Assembly: GCA_029964075.1 (NCBI GenBank)
Contig: CM057136.1
Coordinates: forward strand, 5,704,001 to 5,768,000
Reading direction: 5' to 3'
From: Patiria pectinifera
Taxonomy: Eukaryota; Echinodermata; Asteroidea; Valvatida; Asterinidae
DNA: 64,000 bases
Each line of letters begins with the position of its first letter. Position 1 is the stretch's first letter. The notes beneath the pieces are model-generated. The model ran no database searches, was not told the origin of the DNA, and saw only the letters and a program-made list of their open reading frames with translations. Shown here piece after piece: positions 47,597 to 59,601 of the stretch. The translations under genes were made by a program, and so were the position numbers.

Positions 47597-48317
47597 ATGC
47601 ATACACGTGGATATTTAAGTTCGATACAAAAAGGACAGTTCGAAGCTACTGGCCTATAGACTATAATTTTAATTACGTGTTTTCTACTCAGCATGCATGC
47701 TGCGCCGCGAAAGGAATTATCATGATTCCGGATCTCTTTCTCCCATCATATCTCCAAAAGACAGTAAATTGCAAACAAAAATCGAGAACCTGCAATTCAA
47801 TTTTTGCAAAAAAATACTGTGAAAACGCATTCGGCTTTCCAACCATAATCAAGACGAGGTGTCTGGATACTCTTACCATTCTATCCTTATTACCGGTAAA
47901 GGATTAAAAACTAACCTTGGTCTTGTTTACGGCAGGATTCGATTTTGGTGCTTGGTCCGTTTTGGGTTCGGATGATAGGCCTAAAGACGAAGGTGATTCA
48001 ACATCATTTCTTTCTGACTCTGACTCCGACTCTGAAGACATCTTCAGAGACAGATTAACATCAACAAACTATATGACAGTTTACGTTAGAATGTTGCTTT
48101 TTGCTGAAAAGTGAATTTTTTTTAATAAACAATTATGCCGAGTCAAACGATCCAACCCACTCAGTACTGCACCGGGGATAGATCGATGGATGAACAGCTA
48201 CAAGTCATGACAACCACGTGCTTTGACTTATGCCAAGGCTTTAACATGTGTGCACGTATACAGTACACGTACGTAGCAAGCATGCACTGTCAATCACAAG
48301 TGTCAAAAAGCAGTGAT

Positions 48318-48405
48318 GTTTGAATATTCATAAAAAAGTAAGGTAGCGCGCTACATCTGTCCGGGATTGGTGGGGCCTGATTTTTAATGAATATTCAAAC
48401 AACAA
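48318..48405. repeat. Small inverted-repeat element next to the duplication border
   Basis: GTTTGAATATTCATAAAAA (48318) and TTTTTAATGAATATTCAAAC (48382) are inverted. GTAGCGCGCTAC is a hairpin within. It lies about 330 bp left of the start of copy 2. Confidence 0.7.
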
Positions 48406-48929
48406 AATCAGCTTCACTTTTGTGGTTTCCTCCAAAACATAATGTCATGGAATAAAACCAACTTTACATTTAAAAATGAAACTTCCTACCCTTTCCTACC
48501 TAATATGTCTACTGTCGTCAGACCATCTTTACCTACCAATTATTCACGACTCCTACCAGACCACCCCTACCTACCAATTATTCACGACTCCTACAGAAAA
48601 ATAAACACACTATAGTAGATAAAGACGACTGAAAACAGACTAGTCTTGCTTTGCACATGCGCATTTGGAGCGCAACCATCCGTGGTTTAGCTTCATAGGT
48701 CGTGATGCATAGATGCCTCGTTGGTTGATGACCGAATGCCATCGATACTTTGATTATTTCCGGCCAAGTGACAGTATTTATCACGGGGTGAATCATATGA
48801 TTGACATTTTATGAAATGCAACAAGATGGCGTTCCCCGGCAAGGGAGAACATTTTTCCTGACAATGGTTCGGATGTGACTTCGAAGACGTGAGTATCATT
48901 CAGTTTTTATTGGGGGGTTTTGTGCTTGG

Positions 48930-50175
48930 CTCGATTCCTACCGCCATGCTCGAATTACGGAGCCCACCGATCATTGGCCTAATTCTAGTCCGAGTAACTT
49001 GGACCCAACTTATCGCCTTTTTAACATTCGGACATGGTCTGGCGATTAGTAGGGTCCAAGCTAATCCTTATATGCCGAGCAACACAGTTCTGTCATTGAC
49101 CCCAAAACCCAACATTACCCAACAAAAACATTAGATTTCACCCTCAAAACGGCCTCCAAATTATACTAGAAAAGTAGATACGCCACCTGACATGCCTGAG
49201 TAGCTGGAGTTACCCAGCCCTAAATTTTATCATTGGGTTGTAAATGACAACCCAATGATAAAATTTAGGGCTGGGTAACTCCAGCTACCACCTGAGGTAC
49301 AAGTAGACATCGATAATTAAGATGGTTGTAAGACCTACTGAAGTTTTACTTACGATCAGGATGAAAAGTGAAATTTCCCATTCAATTCCGAGAGCTCCCC
49401 TCGCGATCATGAACACATGAAATTTCCGACTCGTGTTAATGTTTGAACAACGCGATGTGGTCTTCATGCCCAGCGTTCATTCGATCGTCCCCGTATCCCG
49501 AGTGCGATTCCGTTACCGAGCGCGCCCGATGCATGGATTATGATAATGAGAAGACTGGAGCACGTTTGTAAACACAAGTGCATTTCGAACGATAATAGGG
49601 AGTCGGGAACTAGCTTGAACTGGTTTTCCGTCCATAAAATCTGCCTAATTCCCGACTCCCTATTATCGCTCGAAATGCACCTGTGTTTACAATCGTGATC
49701 CAGTCTACTCATTATCATAATCGATGCATCGCGCGCGTTCGGTAACGGAATCGCACTCGGGATACGGGGACCATCGAATGAACGCTGGCATGAAGACCAC
49801 ATCGCAATTCAAACACGAATCGAAAATTTAACATGTTCACGATCGTGAGGGGAGCTCTCGGAATTGAACGGGAAATTTCACTTTTCATCCGGATCGTAAG
49901 TAAACTTCAGTACAACCATCTTAATTATCGATGTCTCCTTATACCTCAGGTGGCGTATCTAGTAATTTGGAGGCCGTTTTGAGGGTGAACTCTAATGTTT
50001 TTGTTGAGCAATGTTGAGTTTTTGTGTCAATGACAGAATTGTGTTGCTCGGCATATAACTTACATAGCTTGGACCCTACTATCGCCAGACCATGTCCGAA
50101 TGTTTAAAAGGCGATAAGTTGGGTCCAAGTTACTCGGACTACCTCCATGCTCGAATTACGGAGCCCACCGATCAT
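48930..50175. repeat. Nested palindrome / foldback complex, copy 2
   Basis: Same design as in copy 1 without the transposon. The hairpin 49201-49241 / 49247-49287 is a perfect 41-bp stem with the loop AAATG. The inner arms (about 49288-49610 and 49640-49945) and the outer arms (about 48945-49195 and 49946-50148) pair. Confidence 0.88.
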
Positions 50176-50535
50176 TGGCCTAATCCTACCTCCATCATGG
50201 CCTAAGCATGGAGGTAGGAATCCCCATTTTTTGGCCAAGCACTGGAGTGGAGCTGGCACGGAGTTTTAACGTTAGTCTAGTACGTGGCCATAGAATGGGG
50301 CTCGGCTGAGGTATTGGCGTCTGGGACTGCCCTATGCATTGCCTAGCATAATCCTATAAAGTTTAATGCTGATTTATTGCTGTGGGAAAAAATGGAACTT
50401 GCTGTTTCAAATTTGATACTATCGTGAATATTTGGCTGGATATTAACACCAGCTAGATTGTACAGCGCCCTCTTTGACGCATATACGAGTAGGCCTACAT
50501 TATAAAACTATTAAAATTACCACCATCATTTGTGC

Positions 50536-50607
50536 AGCACCTGTGGCCGATTGGATAACGCGTCTATCTCATGAGCCACAGATCCCTGGTTCAAGCCCGG
50601 CTTTCAA
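50536..50607 (+). repeat. tRNA-like sequence, copy 2
   Basis: Same as 18301-18372, with the A box changed from GAGTGG to GATTGG. The B box GGTTCAAGCCC is intact. Confidence 0.5.
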
Positions 50608-53600
50608 CATTTAACAATTTTTTTCCCCCAGAAAGATACCCATATCTGGCCATCAGTAATTTTTCCCTTCAATGACCTATCACCCATCAGAAAATGATAA
50701 TATGTCCTAAAAAGTCAAAATAAGCAAGGACAAATTTTGAATTTTTACTGAAAAAACACTTAATTGTTTTTAGACCAGTCCCATAGGGTTTGTGAACAGG
50801 GTGACAAATGATGGCCAGATACGGGAATCTTTCCACATGTTCAACAAATTGACAGTAGTTGGTGACAATAACTAGGGCATGGGGTTCCGCGAATCACCAA
50901 TGCTTTGTTGACTACTAGGAAACGACAGTTAAGTACAAAAATGTACATCAAAATACAGCCATTGCCAAAAATCCACTGCACAGTTTGCCCCTAAACTCCC
51001 TACTGTACTTCTTGACATACTCACGTATAATGCACCAAACAAACACTGGTGGATTCGGTCCCGATTTTTGCAAAAAATTATGAAAAAAATCCATGTTCCA
51101 TACATGTACTGAGCAACATGGAGAAGTTCCAAGTTCATGTGAATATGGGAAGATCGCTTGCAATTGACTTGTGCGCGTGCGCGCATGGCTGGCATCAGAG
51201 GCCAATCACAGTTAGTCTGGCTCCCTGACCCAATGCCCTTCGGACTTCAAAAATGGGGAAACAGTCTAAATCACAGTGCGCTCTGATTGGGCGCTCAACT
51301 GTGTCTTTTTTTTTACTTGGCCTTATATTTGTTCTAAACTCATTTTTTTGGGCCAGTTTGTAGCCTAATTTTGCATGTTAAATACAATCGTTGGCAAAGC
51401 ATTATCATTACCTGAAGATAGTACATATGTTTACCATTTGTATACTGTATAAGTAGTAACTTATTTAGAAAGTACGGTGAAAATTGCCAGTACTAAAATA
51501 GTTACTAGTTACATACATACATACATGTAGTACACACAACATGTAATTTGAAATTAATATGATATTGATACAGCTAAAAACATGTACTGTACATGTAGTT
51601 AAAAATAAACTTATTCCTAAAATGTAGCATGTTTTCACAACCAGGAAGACACCCCTTAAAAATCACACTGACCTTGCCCTGTGTGTGGAGAGTATTATTT
51701 TTCTGTGAAACGGGATGCTGCAAAAGAAAAGTGAAATCTGTGTGCTGAGTGCATACATTGTATTTAAAATGTGTATGAAATGAGCATTTGACTGAAACAG
51801 AAAGAATCTCACCGTTCACTTTCTCTTTTATCTCAAAATAACATAGGAATCATGCATAACAATACGAACATGTACATGAAGAATGTTCTTCTGTTTAGTA
51901 TTTCCTCAATAGAGTGTGCAAATCTCACCCCACATTCACTGTTTATGTGAACGTCTTCTAGTCACAGACTCCCGTTTTTGAATTTAACCAATTGTAATAT
52001 CTGTGTGATTGATTGAAAGGAAGTTGAGGTCAATAATTTATGTTTTAATAGTAATCAATGTATCGCAATATGTTGTAAATTGTAATGTTTGCTTTTCTCT
52101 TCCAGTCAGAACACAAAATAAATGCACAAAATAGGATGTTACACATGTTGTAGATCCTATACATGGTGCCTGGACGTGCTGTATTCTCATAAAACATTGC
52201 AGGTTTTTGACATCAACTTTATACACGCTCTATTGCGTATACTTGGTACATGGGACATGGTACCTATATATTTTTGTATACATGTGTACATTCAGTAGGC
52301 AAACTTAGCAATTAGGGATGTCTACCGGTACATTTCTGTTGCTATTAGTTTCACACAACTGTGCACATACATGTACATGAATGTGTGTACATGTACATGT
52401 ACACATGTGCCGGTAGTCAGTGTTAACGGAAGAACCATGTTATGGTGCTTGATTTCCACAGGTTTTTGGTGTGAACAAGTTACTGTATGTGCATGTTATT
52501 CCAGAACTGTACAATTTTTCTTCTTGCGATAATAAAATGTACCGGTAGTTTATAATTTCAGAATGGAAAAAACCAATATAGTACTATTATTCATGTACCG
52601 TTGTGCACAATTGTGGGTTGGTTTATACTGGTAATTAGTGTCTGGCCTGCATTTGCACGGACATGTACATGTATGTATGTAGCAGCATATAGTGACCATT
52701 TCTTAAGAAAGGTATTAATGTAGGGCTCCCCATTTTTCTTTTGAAAGTAACAGACATTCATGACTCAATTAAACCTATTGGTTTGTGTACATTTATCACA
52801 GGACATTTGAAAAGCTAATTGCCGTCCATGCCATAGCAATTGTTCTTAAGTCACCTGACTAAAGAGTCAATATTTAATTGGTCAATGCACACTGTTTAAT
52901 TGACAGGCTGGAAAGGTATCAGAACAGTGCAGTAGAGCATTTATTCTCTGCAGGTGGGTGTAACTCAGACAAGTTGGGCAGGTCAGGCACTGGCATTTCT
53001 GTACTGTATTCACATCAGCTGTGTGGAAGTGAAGTTGATATTTGACACAAAACTGTTTGGTTTATTGTCAGAGTTAGATTTGTTTCTTGATTGCAAGTTG
53101 CCCTTCAGCTTAGAAGTTACATCACACATTTAGAATTAGAGTACAACAGTACATACATGTACATGTACAGTTCATTTGGATCAGGTCAGGAATGGCCACA
53201 ATCACTACCCGTGATTGAATAGATATCAGGAAGTAATTGGTCTAAATGCTTCCTCTTCCTTGTAGTTGACTAGTTGTACATGTATACTTGCTCAAAACAA
53301 GTTTATTCTATAGGCTAACTGTTTACATATTGTAAAAGAATGACTTCCATAAATCCATTCATAGACCGTGAGAAAATTGTGTAAATTCTACATAACACTT
53401 GGGGGTACCTGCATGTACGTATCTGCTTATTGCACATACATGTACATGTACATGTATGCATTGAGGTGGTTTACATGTATGCATGGAGGTGGTTTCCTAC
53501 CTCCATGATGTTTTGTATGTATGCTTGTATGCTGAGGCTGCTTTATATTTGAAAGGATGTATACATATGTACATGGACATTGTAATTGGCAGAATATAGA

Positions 53601-54282
53601 ATTGTACAGTGAGTTATCCTCTATGACCTGAGCCAGTGAACGACAGTGAACGACATATCGTGTGTGCATGTAAGCGGTGTTAAGTTTGTAACACTAATCT
53701 CCACAAACCCAGGGCATCTTCACATGAGTGGCATACACCTGAACATGATTGCCCTGGGACGGAAAAGGCGTGAAATTCTGTCAATAACAGTGTTTGCATA
53801 CTACTGCAGAGGGCATAGTTATGCATGTAGGAACAGAATTGAGTCTCAAGATCCTCTTGGTCTGTTGCCAGATACACTTTGTAAAACATCATCTTCCTTA
53901 TTCTGTCCGGCACAGGATACCGTAGCATTTTGTACAGAATGCCAATATTGTGGGGCAAGCATCATATACACAGTTTGCAGTGTAGGGTTTCAGCCCAGAC
54001 GTAATTAGTACTGTCATCCATTGCAAGCATACTCATTAGGAATATGAATACCTCCAAGAAAGATAGAATATTGGTAATACAAGTTGTACATTGTACATAA
54101 GACAGAATGCATAGCAGCAATGATGCATAGCCTGATTCTGTGCTTGCATGCTCTGTAGCAGCCATGTCTACTCACTCATGACATTGAATGTGACACGCCT
54201 GGAATTAACTTGCCCATATATTTGCACATTTATGTATCATTTACATGTGCCTTATGTCCATTTTTGTTCTGTTGCACTGCAG

Positions 54283-54342
54283 ATGAACTGGAACTTGTGA
54301 TCAACAGAACCGAGGAGGAAACTGTCAAGTATAACATCATTT
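54283..54342 (+). CDS. Candidate 60-nt exon, copy 2
   Basis: Counterpart of 22047-22106 with intact GCACTGCAG and GTAAGC borders. One base differs, TTC to ATC (F to I). A replacement change in 60 nt, against none in RAPGEF exons 1-2, argues mildly against strong constraint. Confidence 0.28.
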
Positions 54343-54798
54343 GTAAGCAAAAGCACCGTTCCCTTTTTTCTGGAAAATTCATGTACGCATTGACACTGTG
54401 GTAACAGTGTTCAACTCAGAAATACACAAAGTTTTTTTGAATTGCAAAAAGGAGAACAAGCAAGAGAAGAGTGTGATGTTAAACAGACGGCTGGTAATTT
54501 GCTGACATTGATCGCTTGTTAACCCATCAATGCCGGAACAATTAAAAGACTCCTTCCCATGGAATAAGAACACCTGTAAATGAGCCTGGAAACTACGCAC
54601 ATGTATGCAGCACAATGTAAACGGACAGCCATTTCAATTAGAAGCTTGTTAAGACTTGTTAACTGAGTTGGGCAGCTATGTGCTTGATCCACACAAGGGA
54701 ATTCGTGTATGCGTACATCCTGTAGTTTGTACAGCAATTACCGTGAACGGCCTGTCTGTGAGTTGTCGTCAGTTTTTGCGGGGGCTGATGCCAACATA

Positions 54799-57700
54799 AT
54801 GTCTGCCTACGTGGATCAGCATTACATTAAATGCCTGCAGAGGACACGTGAGGAAAGAAGTCAACAGGTAAGAAGGATGGGATATGAATGGGAGGGGCTT
54901 GCAAAGATTGAGGAAGGGGGAAAGAAACATGTAGACACTGGGAATAATCAACCAATATTTAGAAACTGAAGCTTCTGAACCCTAACCCCTTGCAAGAAAC
55001 TCAAATGAATCTTGCAGGAAACCAATTGCATATTCTTTGGATGTGCCTCAAGTCTGTGTTAAGTTATAAATAGACTCTGTGCACAAATAGTATGTAGATT
55101 GTGCTTTGTCACCACTTTTGCAAGCGCAATAAGCCATTTGCGAGTTAAATTTGAATAAAATCTGGAACGCTGACTTAATCGAATGCTTTGCACGTTTTAG
55201 CTTTGCATTCTCCCGACCAAAGAGACTGTTACTATATCACGTGATTCGGGTCCAGCCTTACGCTAGCAACTCCCAGCTCCGGAATGGTCTGGTGTCTTTG
55301 TGCCATTCCCACCCATTGTGAACAATGTATTGGTGCTGAGCGTCTCTTGCGTAACTATGCAAGAGCTTGCCCAGAATCAGGTGATTAGCAACATTGTCTT
55401 TGGTCTGGAGAATTCAAATTTAAAATTTGCCAAGCATTCTGAGCAAGTCAGTGTACCAGACGTTTTTCAAATTTAAATCCCAAGGGCATAGGTCACTCGC
55501 AAAGAGCTTATTGGCCAGGACACACAGCGTGGTTTGTGCTTATGACGTGAAGTACGCTCAACTTATTTGATTTTGAATGTGCACAAACCCATTGTGTGTT
55601 CTCATGAGCATCTGCGGCGCCATGGACTACATTTGAATGTCCCTCCCAGTGGTTTCCCCAACTTTCCTTTTGTAACCATGGAAGGATACTTGTGCACAGA
55701 ATCCATTGGGCTGTACCTTTCTCAGTCCTGTAAAGTCCCCAAAACCTCTCGATGGATTTGAAGGATTTGGGACATTGAGATTGGGCTAGCACTGTTCAGT
55801 ATCAGTATCAGTATCATAAATCTGATAAAAATGTTGATTTTTTGCCATCATCACTATCAGGCTGCAATTTGTCTCTTTTTCCTTTTAACCACATTGACCT
55901 TGTCAGTTAAGATGACAAAATTACCTTTCCAACCTTCCAAAATGAGAAGCAGCTGACAGTTTATTTAGGGCAGCCTTTTGTTGAAGTTGAGAACCTTGTA
56001 AAAGGAAAGTTAAAATTGTGAGGATAATTGTTCCTTGAACATGCTGTCAGTTGGTTTGCTGGTGTGTTTGCGTGTGTGCAATGCATGAACACCTTGAGGC
56101 ATTTAATAACAAGCAGCCTTGACCTGATATGACCTGAACAGTTTTTGTCCTTTTCACTGGTACCGTACATGTAAACACATTTGTATTGTGGGCCTTTTAA
56201 AAGAAATATGGTAATCAGGGATGTGATTTCTCCGGTTTTATCCGGAAATCCGTTTTTTTGGGCCTCAAAAGTCCACCAACGTGAATCGTGTGAATCCATT
56301 GAGAAAATAGGGGGGTAGATTGTGCTAATTAATTATTCATAATGAGTTTTGCTTGCCGAAATATCCGAAATTTACTTACGGACATAAACTTCGTTGATCG
56401 ATATGTATGCCGCACGCACATATTGAACACCCAATGTGAGAACGAAGTTGAAGACCATGCGGTTGCCATTAGTGCGATTATGTGATTTTTCGCTCGGGGC
56501 CGAGGTTGTGGTTATGTAGGTCTAGTTCCTGTGTCGGTACTTAAGATGCACGTGTTGCGCTGGTCAGGTGTGCAGACGAGTGCAGCATGGTACACTGGTA
56601 CCCTTCGCGTGCTAACAGAATCAATGCTATGATGAAGGATCGGAACCAGTGACTACTGCAAGTACTCACAAGTTTGTTTTCCGTGCGGAATCAATCGGCC
56701 GAAGTTGGATCGTAAAAATAGTAAAACAACCATCGATGGAAAAAGAGGATTTCTGAAAATTAATTCACAGAACGTGATCTTCATTTTCTGTGTATGTATT
56801 TTCCATTGAAATGACGAGATTGCAAAACTCGAACCTGTGGAGAAACATCGTAGTGTGTTTCTGCAGTCCGGCAGAATTTTCGGCCACACGGGATGGGCCG
56901 TGCACAGTGCAGCAATGCACACTGATACCGCGCCAGGCCGGCCGGCCGTGTGTACGGCGCGTTGTACGGCCGGCCAGACTGAATGTTTGCGGCGCTAAAC
57001 GGCCATGATGTACGTTAAGCATAATTGTGGAATGACCCACCTCAAATATATTTTTAAGTAGGTGAGGCAAGTTTTAATCACTTTTGATGGCTAGTCTTGA
57101 TAATTTTTGTGGCGCAAATGAGAATAATCCAGGCACAAAATACATGAAATATAAACGATTCCTTGCTTTACTAGTGATTATAGAAATGGTGAAATAATTT
57201 TTTCCAACAATACTACCGACGCTATTTTGAAAGGCATGTTATCGGAAGCAGAAGTGATTTAAGTTTACATTATACAATTTTGATTTTATTTTACAAAAAA
57301 AATTACAAGATCTCCTCTGAAATGCTCTAAAATGCACCAGAAAGCTTCTAAAGTTCAAAATTTTTCGGGGCCCTTAAGCGGGCCCCGAACCCACGCCGTG
57401 GCTTCGCAGGTTGTTGTATCACAACAAAAATTCCCCCACAGGTTTGAAAAAAGTCCTGGGGAGAACACCATGGTTCTCAACTTTGAGTACAGAAAAAACT
57501 TTATTAGAACAAGAGTACATTTTAACAAATAAGGGAAAATTCTTCATAAAATTAAAACAAATCCTGCTTCAGAATTTCAGAGGAAAGTGCCCAGTAATTG
57601 CCTCAGATTGCACCACAGAGCATCTAAAATCAAAAATTTTCCGGGGCCCTTAAGCGGGCCCCGGACCCCACGCCGTAATGGCTCGCGCTTCGCGCTCGCC

Positions 57701-59601
57701 GGGGTTTGCACTTCATGCATAAAATTTTCAGGTTTTTTTGTTACAGACCAATCACATCCCTGGGTAATTGACACTATCATGGACGACTAAATATTGGTCA
57801 TGTACATGTACAATGTAAATACATGTAAATGTGCGCAACCACATGTACTGGTTGGGCTGCCTACATGTAACTATAACATACATGTACATGTACATGTACA
57901 TACACATGCTGTAGAAAATATCCATTATTAGAATAATGTATGTGTATGACTAAGAGCCCAGTCACCTTCTGTGTACATCAGTGTTTTACATAGTGAGATG
58001 TACAAAATGTACAGTACATGTACATGTACATGCACATGCCTTTGGGTTACCCTGCAATTATATATTATGTGTACATTGAATGTAGAAGCCTACATACATG
58101 TACATGTAGGGGTGTGCATTTACAGGTAGGACAGGAATCAGGTACCCAATTGGAAAAAAAACCCACAGGTACCCAGGTACCCGTTAAAGCAACCCAACCC
58201 CAAAATGTAAATCTTGGAAGTTGCTGTTCAGATTAACTGTAAAGGTTCGCACGTTAATACTATCACATCGGTGTGTCAATGCAGCCAGATACAAGTGGGT
58301 ACAGCGAGTTGTAATGTACATGTACATGTATAGCTTTACAGTGTTAATTGCATTTTCGCAAACGTCATAAATGTAAATCTGTTTTATTTTTACATGTATG
58401 TACATGTATGTAGCTTGGTTTTCATTTTGAAAATTCCGCACAAATGACGTTCAACACTTTCTTTTTCATTGTCTGAGAAGTTACTAAGTAATTTGTAAAG
58501 TTGGTTATGGGTTCTCGATTCCATAATGTAGAACTGGTTCCTGTCGGGCACTCGAGTACCAAGATCGGTGCACGGCCATAAGCCTTCATGAGTTTTTTTT
58601 CTGAAGTCTATTGCCCTAGTACGTCCCAGGTACATGTACACGTATGCACATGTGTACACATCACCATTCATGCACAGAGCAGCCTTGGCATTGTTGAATG
58701 CATACTGTATGTACATGTATTTTCATGCTTGTATATTGGTTTTTCCAAATGATTTCAGCACTAAGCCTGTACATTGTAATGCCCCTGAACCTAATTCATG
58801 TATAAAGCACACCAGTGTAGAGTTGCTGCATATCCACATTATTATACACCATTGACAATGTATGCACTGTGCTTGGAAACCTGATGTAAGATCAGAGAAA
58901 TACATGTACATGTACAACTTGAGATTTGCCGTGGAGAGATCAGAACAATTAGCCTTGAGGTGCATTACAATGTATGTAGAAAAAAGGCCTCTTTTCTTGC
59001 ATGTTACATTTTAACACAGATGTACCCAAGCTGCATTCATCAATGTGTATACATGGTTTTATGGTTTATGGTTTATTTAAAGACATGACATACATGTATA
59101 GCAGTTAGAAACTGAATGCATGACATTTACAACATTAAAAAAAAAAATTATAAAGCACATATAGATATTAAAAGTACATGTATTTAGACTTTGAACTTAA
59201 AAAAAAAAAGCCTCCTCTGCATTCTATACGAGGATAGAGTCTAGGCCTTACATGAAATACATTTCTATAGAGAAAAAAAATGAAATGGACTTAAATTGTA
59301 CATTATTGTTTAAATAAAAAGTATAAAATCACTGGGCAAGAAATGGTATACATCAATTATACATTGGTGTTTATTCATTTAGTAGTATTCATTTAGTATG
59401 TGGTGGAGAACAGTGTGAATTGCCTTCCTCTGTGAGTGATATCAATATGTTTCTTTGTTTTGTTTGTTTTTAGAACCTGGATTATATTATATCATTTCTG
59501 CACACCTTGGAAGCCTTGCGGTCCCTTCGTGAACCTGCCCTACGAGAGATTGCTAAGAATGTCCGTTACATCAAGAAAGAAGCCAATGACATCTTGTACT
59601 G
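54799..59601 (+). CDS. RAPGEF2: PDZ-GEF (RAPGEF2/6 family) N-terminal exons, copy 2, partial
   Basis: Exons 54799-54867 (start codon, 23 codons) and 59474-59601 (128 nt) are identical in sequence to copy 1 exons 1 and 2 and keep both donors. The intervening intron is about 4.6 kb here against 2.7 kb in copy 1, mainly from two transposon insertions. Exons 3 and 4 would lie beyond 64000. The base two before the exon start is changed (GCAG to GCGG at 54780), removing the AG that precedes exon 1 in copy 1. It may be a second gene, a duplicated 5' end of the same gene, or the other haplotype. Confidence 0.85.
55127..55513. mobile_element. 387-bp foldback element, only in copy 2
   Basis: The ends CAATAAGC-(2)-TTTGCGAGT and ACTCGCAAA-(2)-GCTTATTG are inverted. 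Internal pairs such as TCTCCCGACCAAAGAGAC / GTCTTTGGTCTGGAGA and TCACGTGATTC / GAATCAGGTGA continue the symmetry toward about 55320. Copy 1 has continuous sequence here (about 22895-22905). The target duplication is not resolved. Confidence 0.85.
56216..57762. mobile_element. 1547-bp non-autonomous DNA transposon, only in copy 2, 6-bp target duplication
   Basis: The 13-bp perfect inverted ends CAGGGATGTGATT / AATCACATCCCTG are flanked by GGTAAT on both sides (56210-56215 and 57763-57768). Copy 1 has one GGTAAT at the empty site (about 23606-23611). It contains two diverged internal copies of a CCCTTAAGCGGGCCCCG module (about 57368 and 57644), a GGCCGGCCGG region near 56938 and no recognisable transposase. 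A 6-bp duplication is uncommon for hAT elements and fits families such as IS3EU; superfamily unassigned. Confidence 0.93.
58105..58555. repeat. Dispersed GGTACCC-rich repeat, copy-2 counterpart of 23945-24400
   Basis: Nearly identical to the copy-1 member, with extra TACATG units and a deletion of AACATCAACGG near 58540. Confidence 0.65.

Larger units (their letters stand above)
42142..48726. other. AT-rich, repeat-bearing stretch between gap and copy 2, no gene recognised
   Basis: It contains homopolymer tracts (G-run near 42551, G-run near 45738, T-run near 47178), a LINE 3' end (44925-45048) and small inverted repeats. The only peptide of coding-like composition is an acidic-serine stretch, FLSDSDSDSEDIF (about 48007-48045), after a GGCAG acceptor-like site at about 47936. 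It is too little to name. Confidence 0.5.

Noticed and set aside
47917..48114. Acidic-serine peptide (FLSDSDSDSEDIF) as an exon of a chromatin or transposase protein
   Set aside because: Low-complexity acidic runs are uninformative, and no neighbouring exon extends the frame.
56653..57070. Overlapping minus-strand frames in the 1547-bp element as a transposase
   Set aside because: They are short, mutually overlapping and without DDE-like spacing or zinc-finger motifs.
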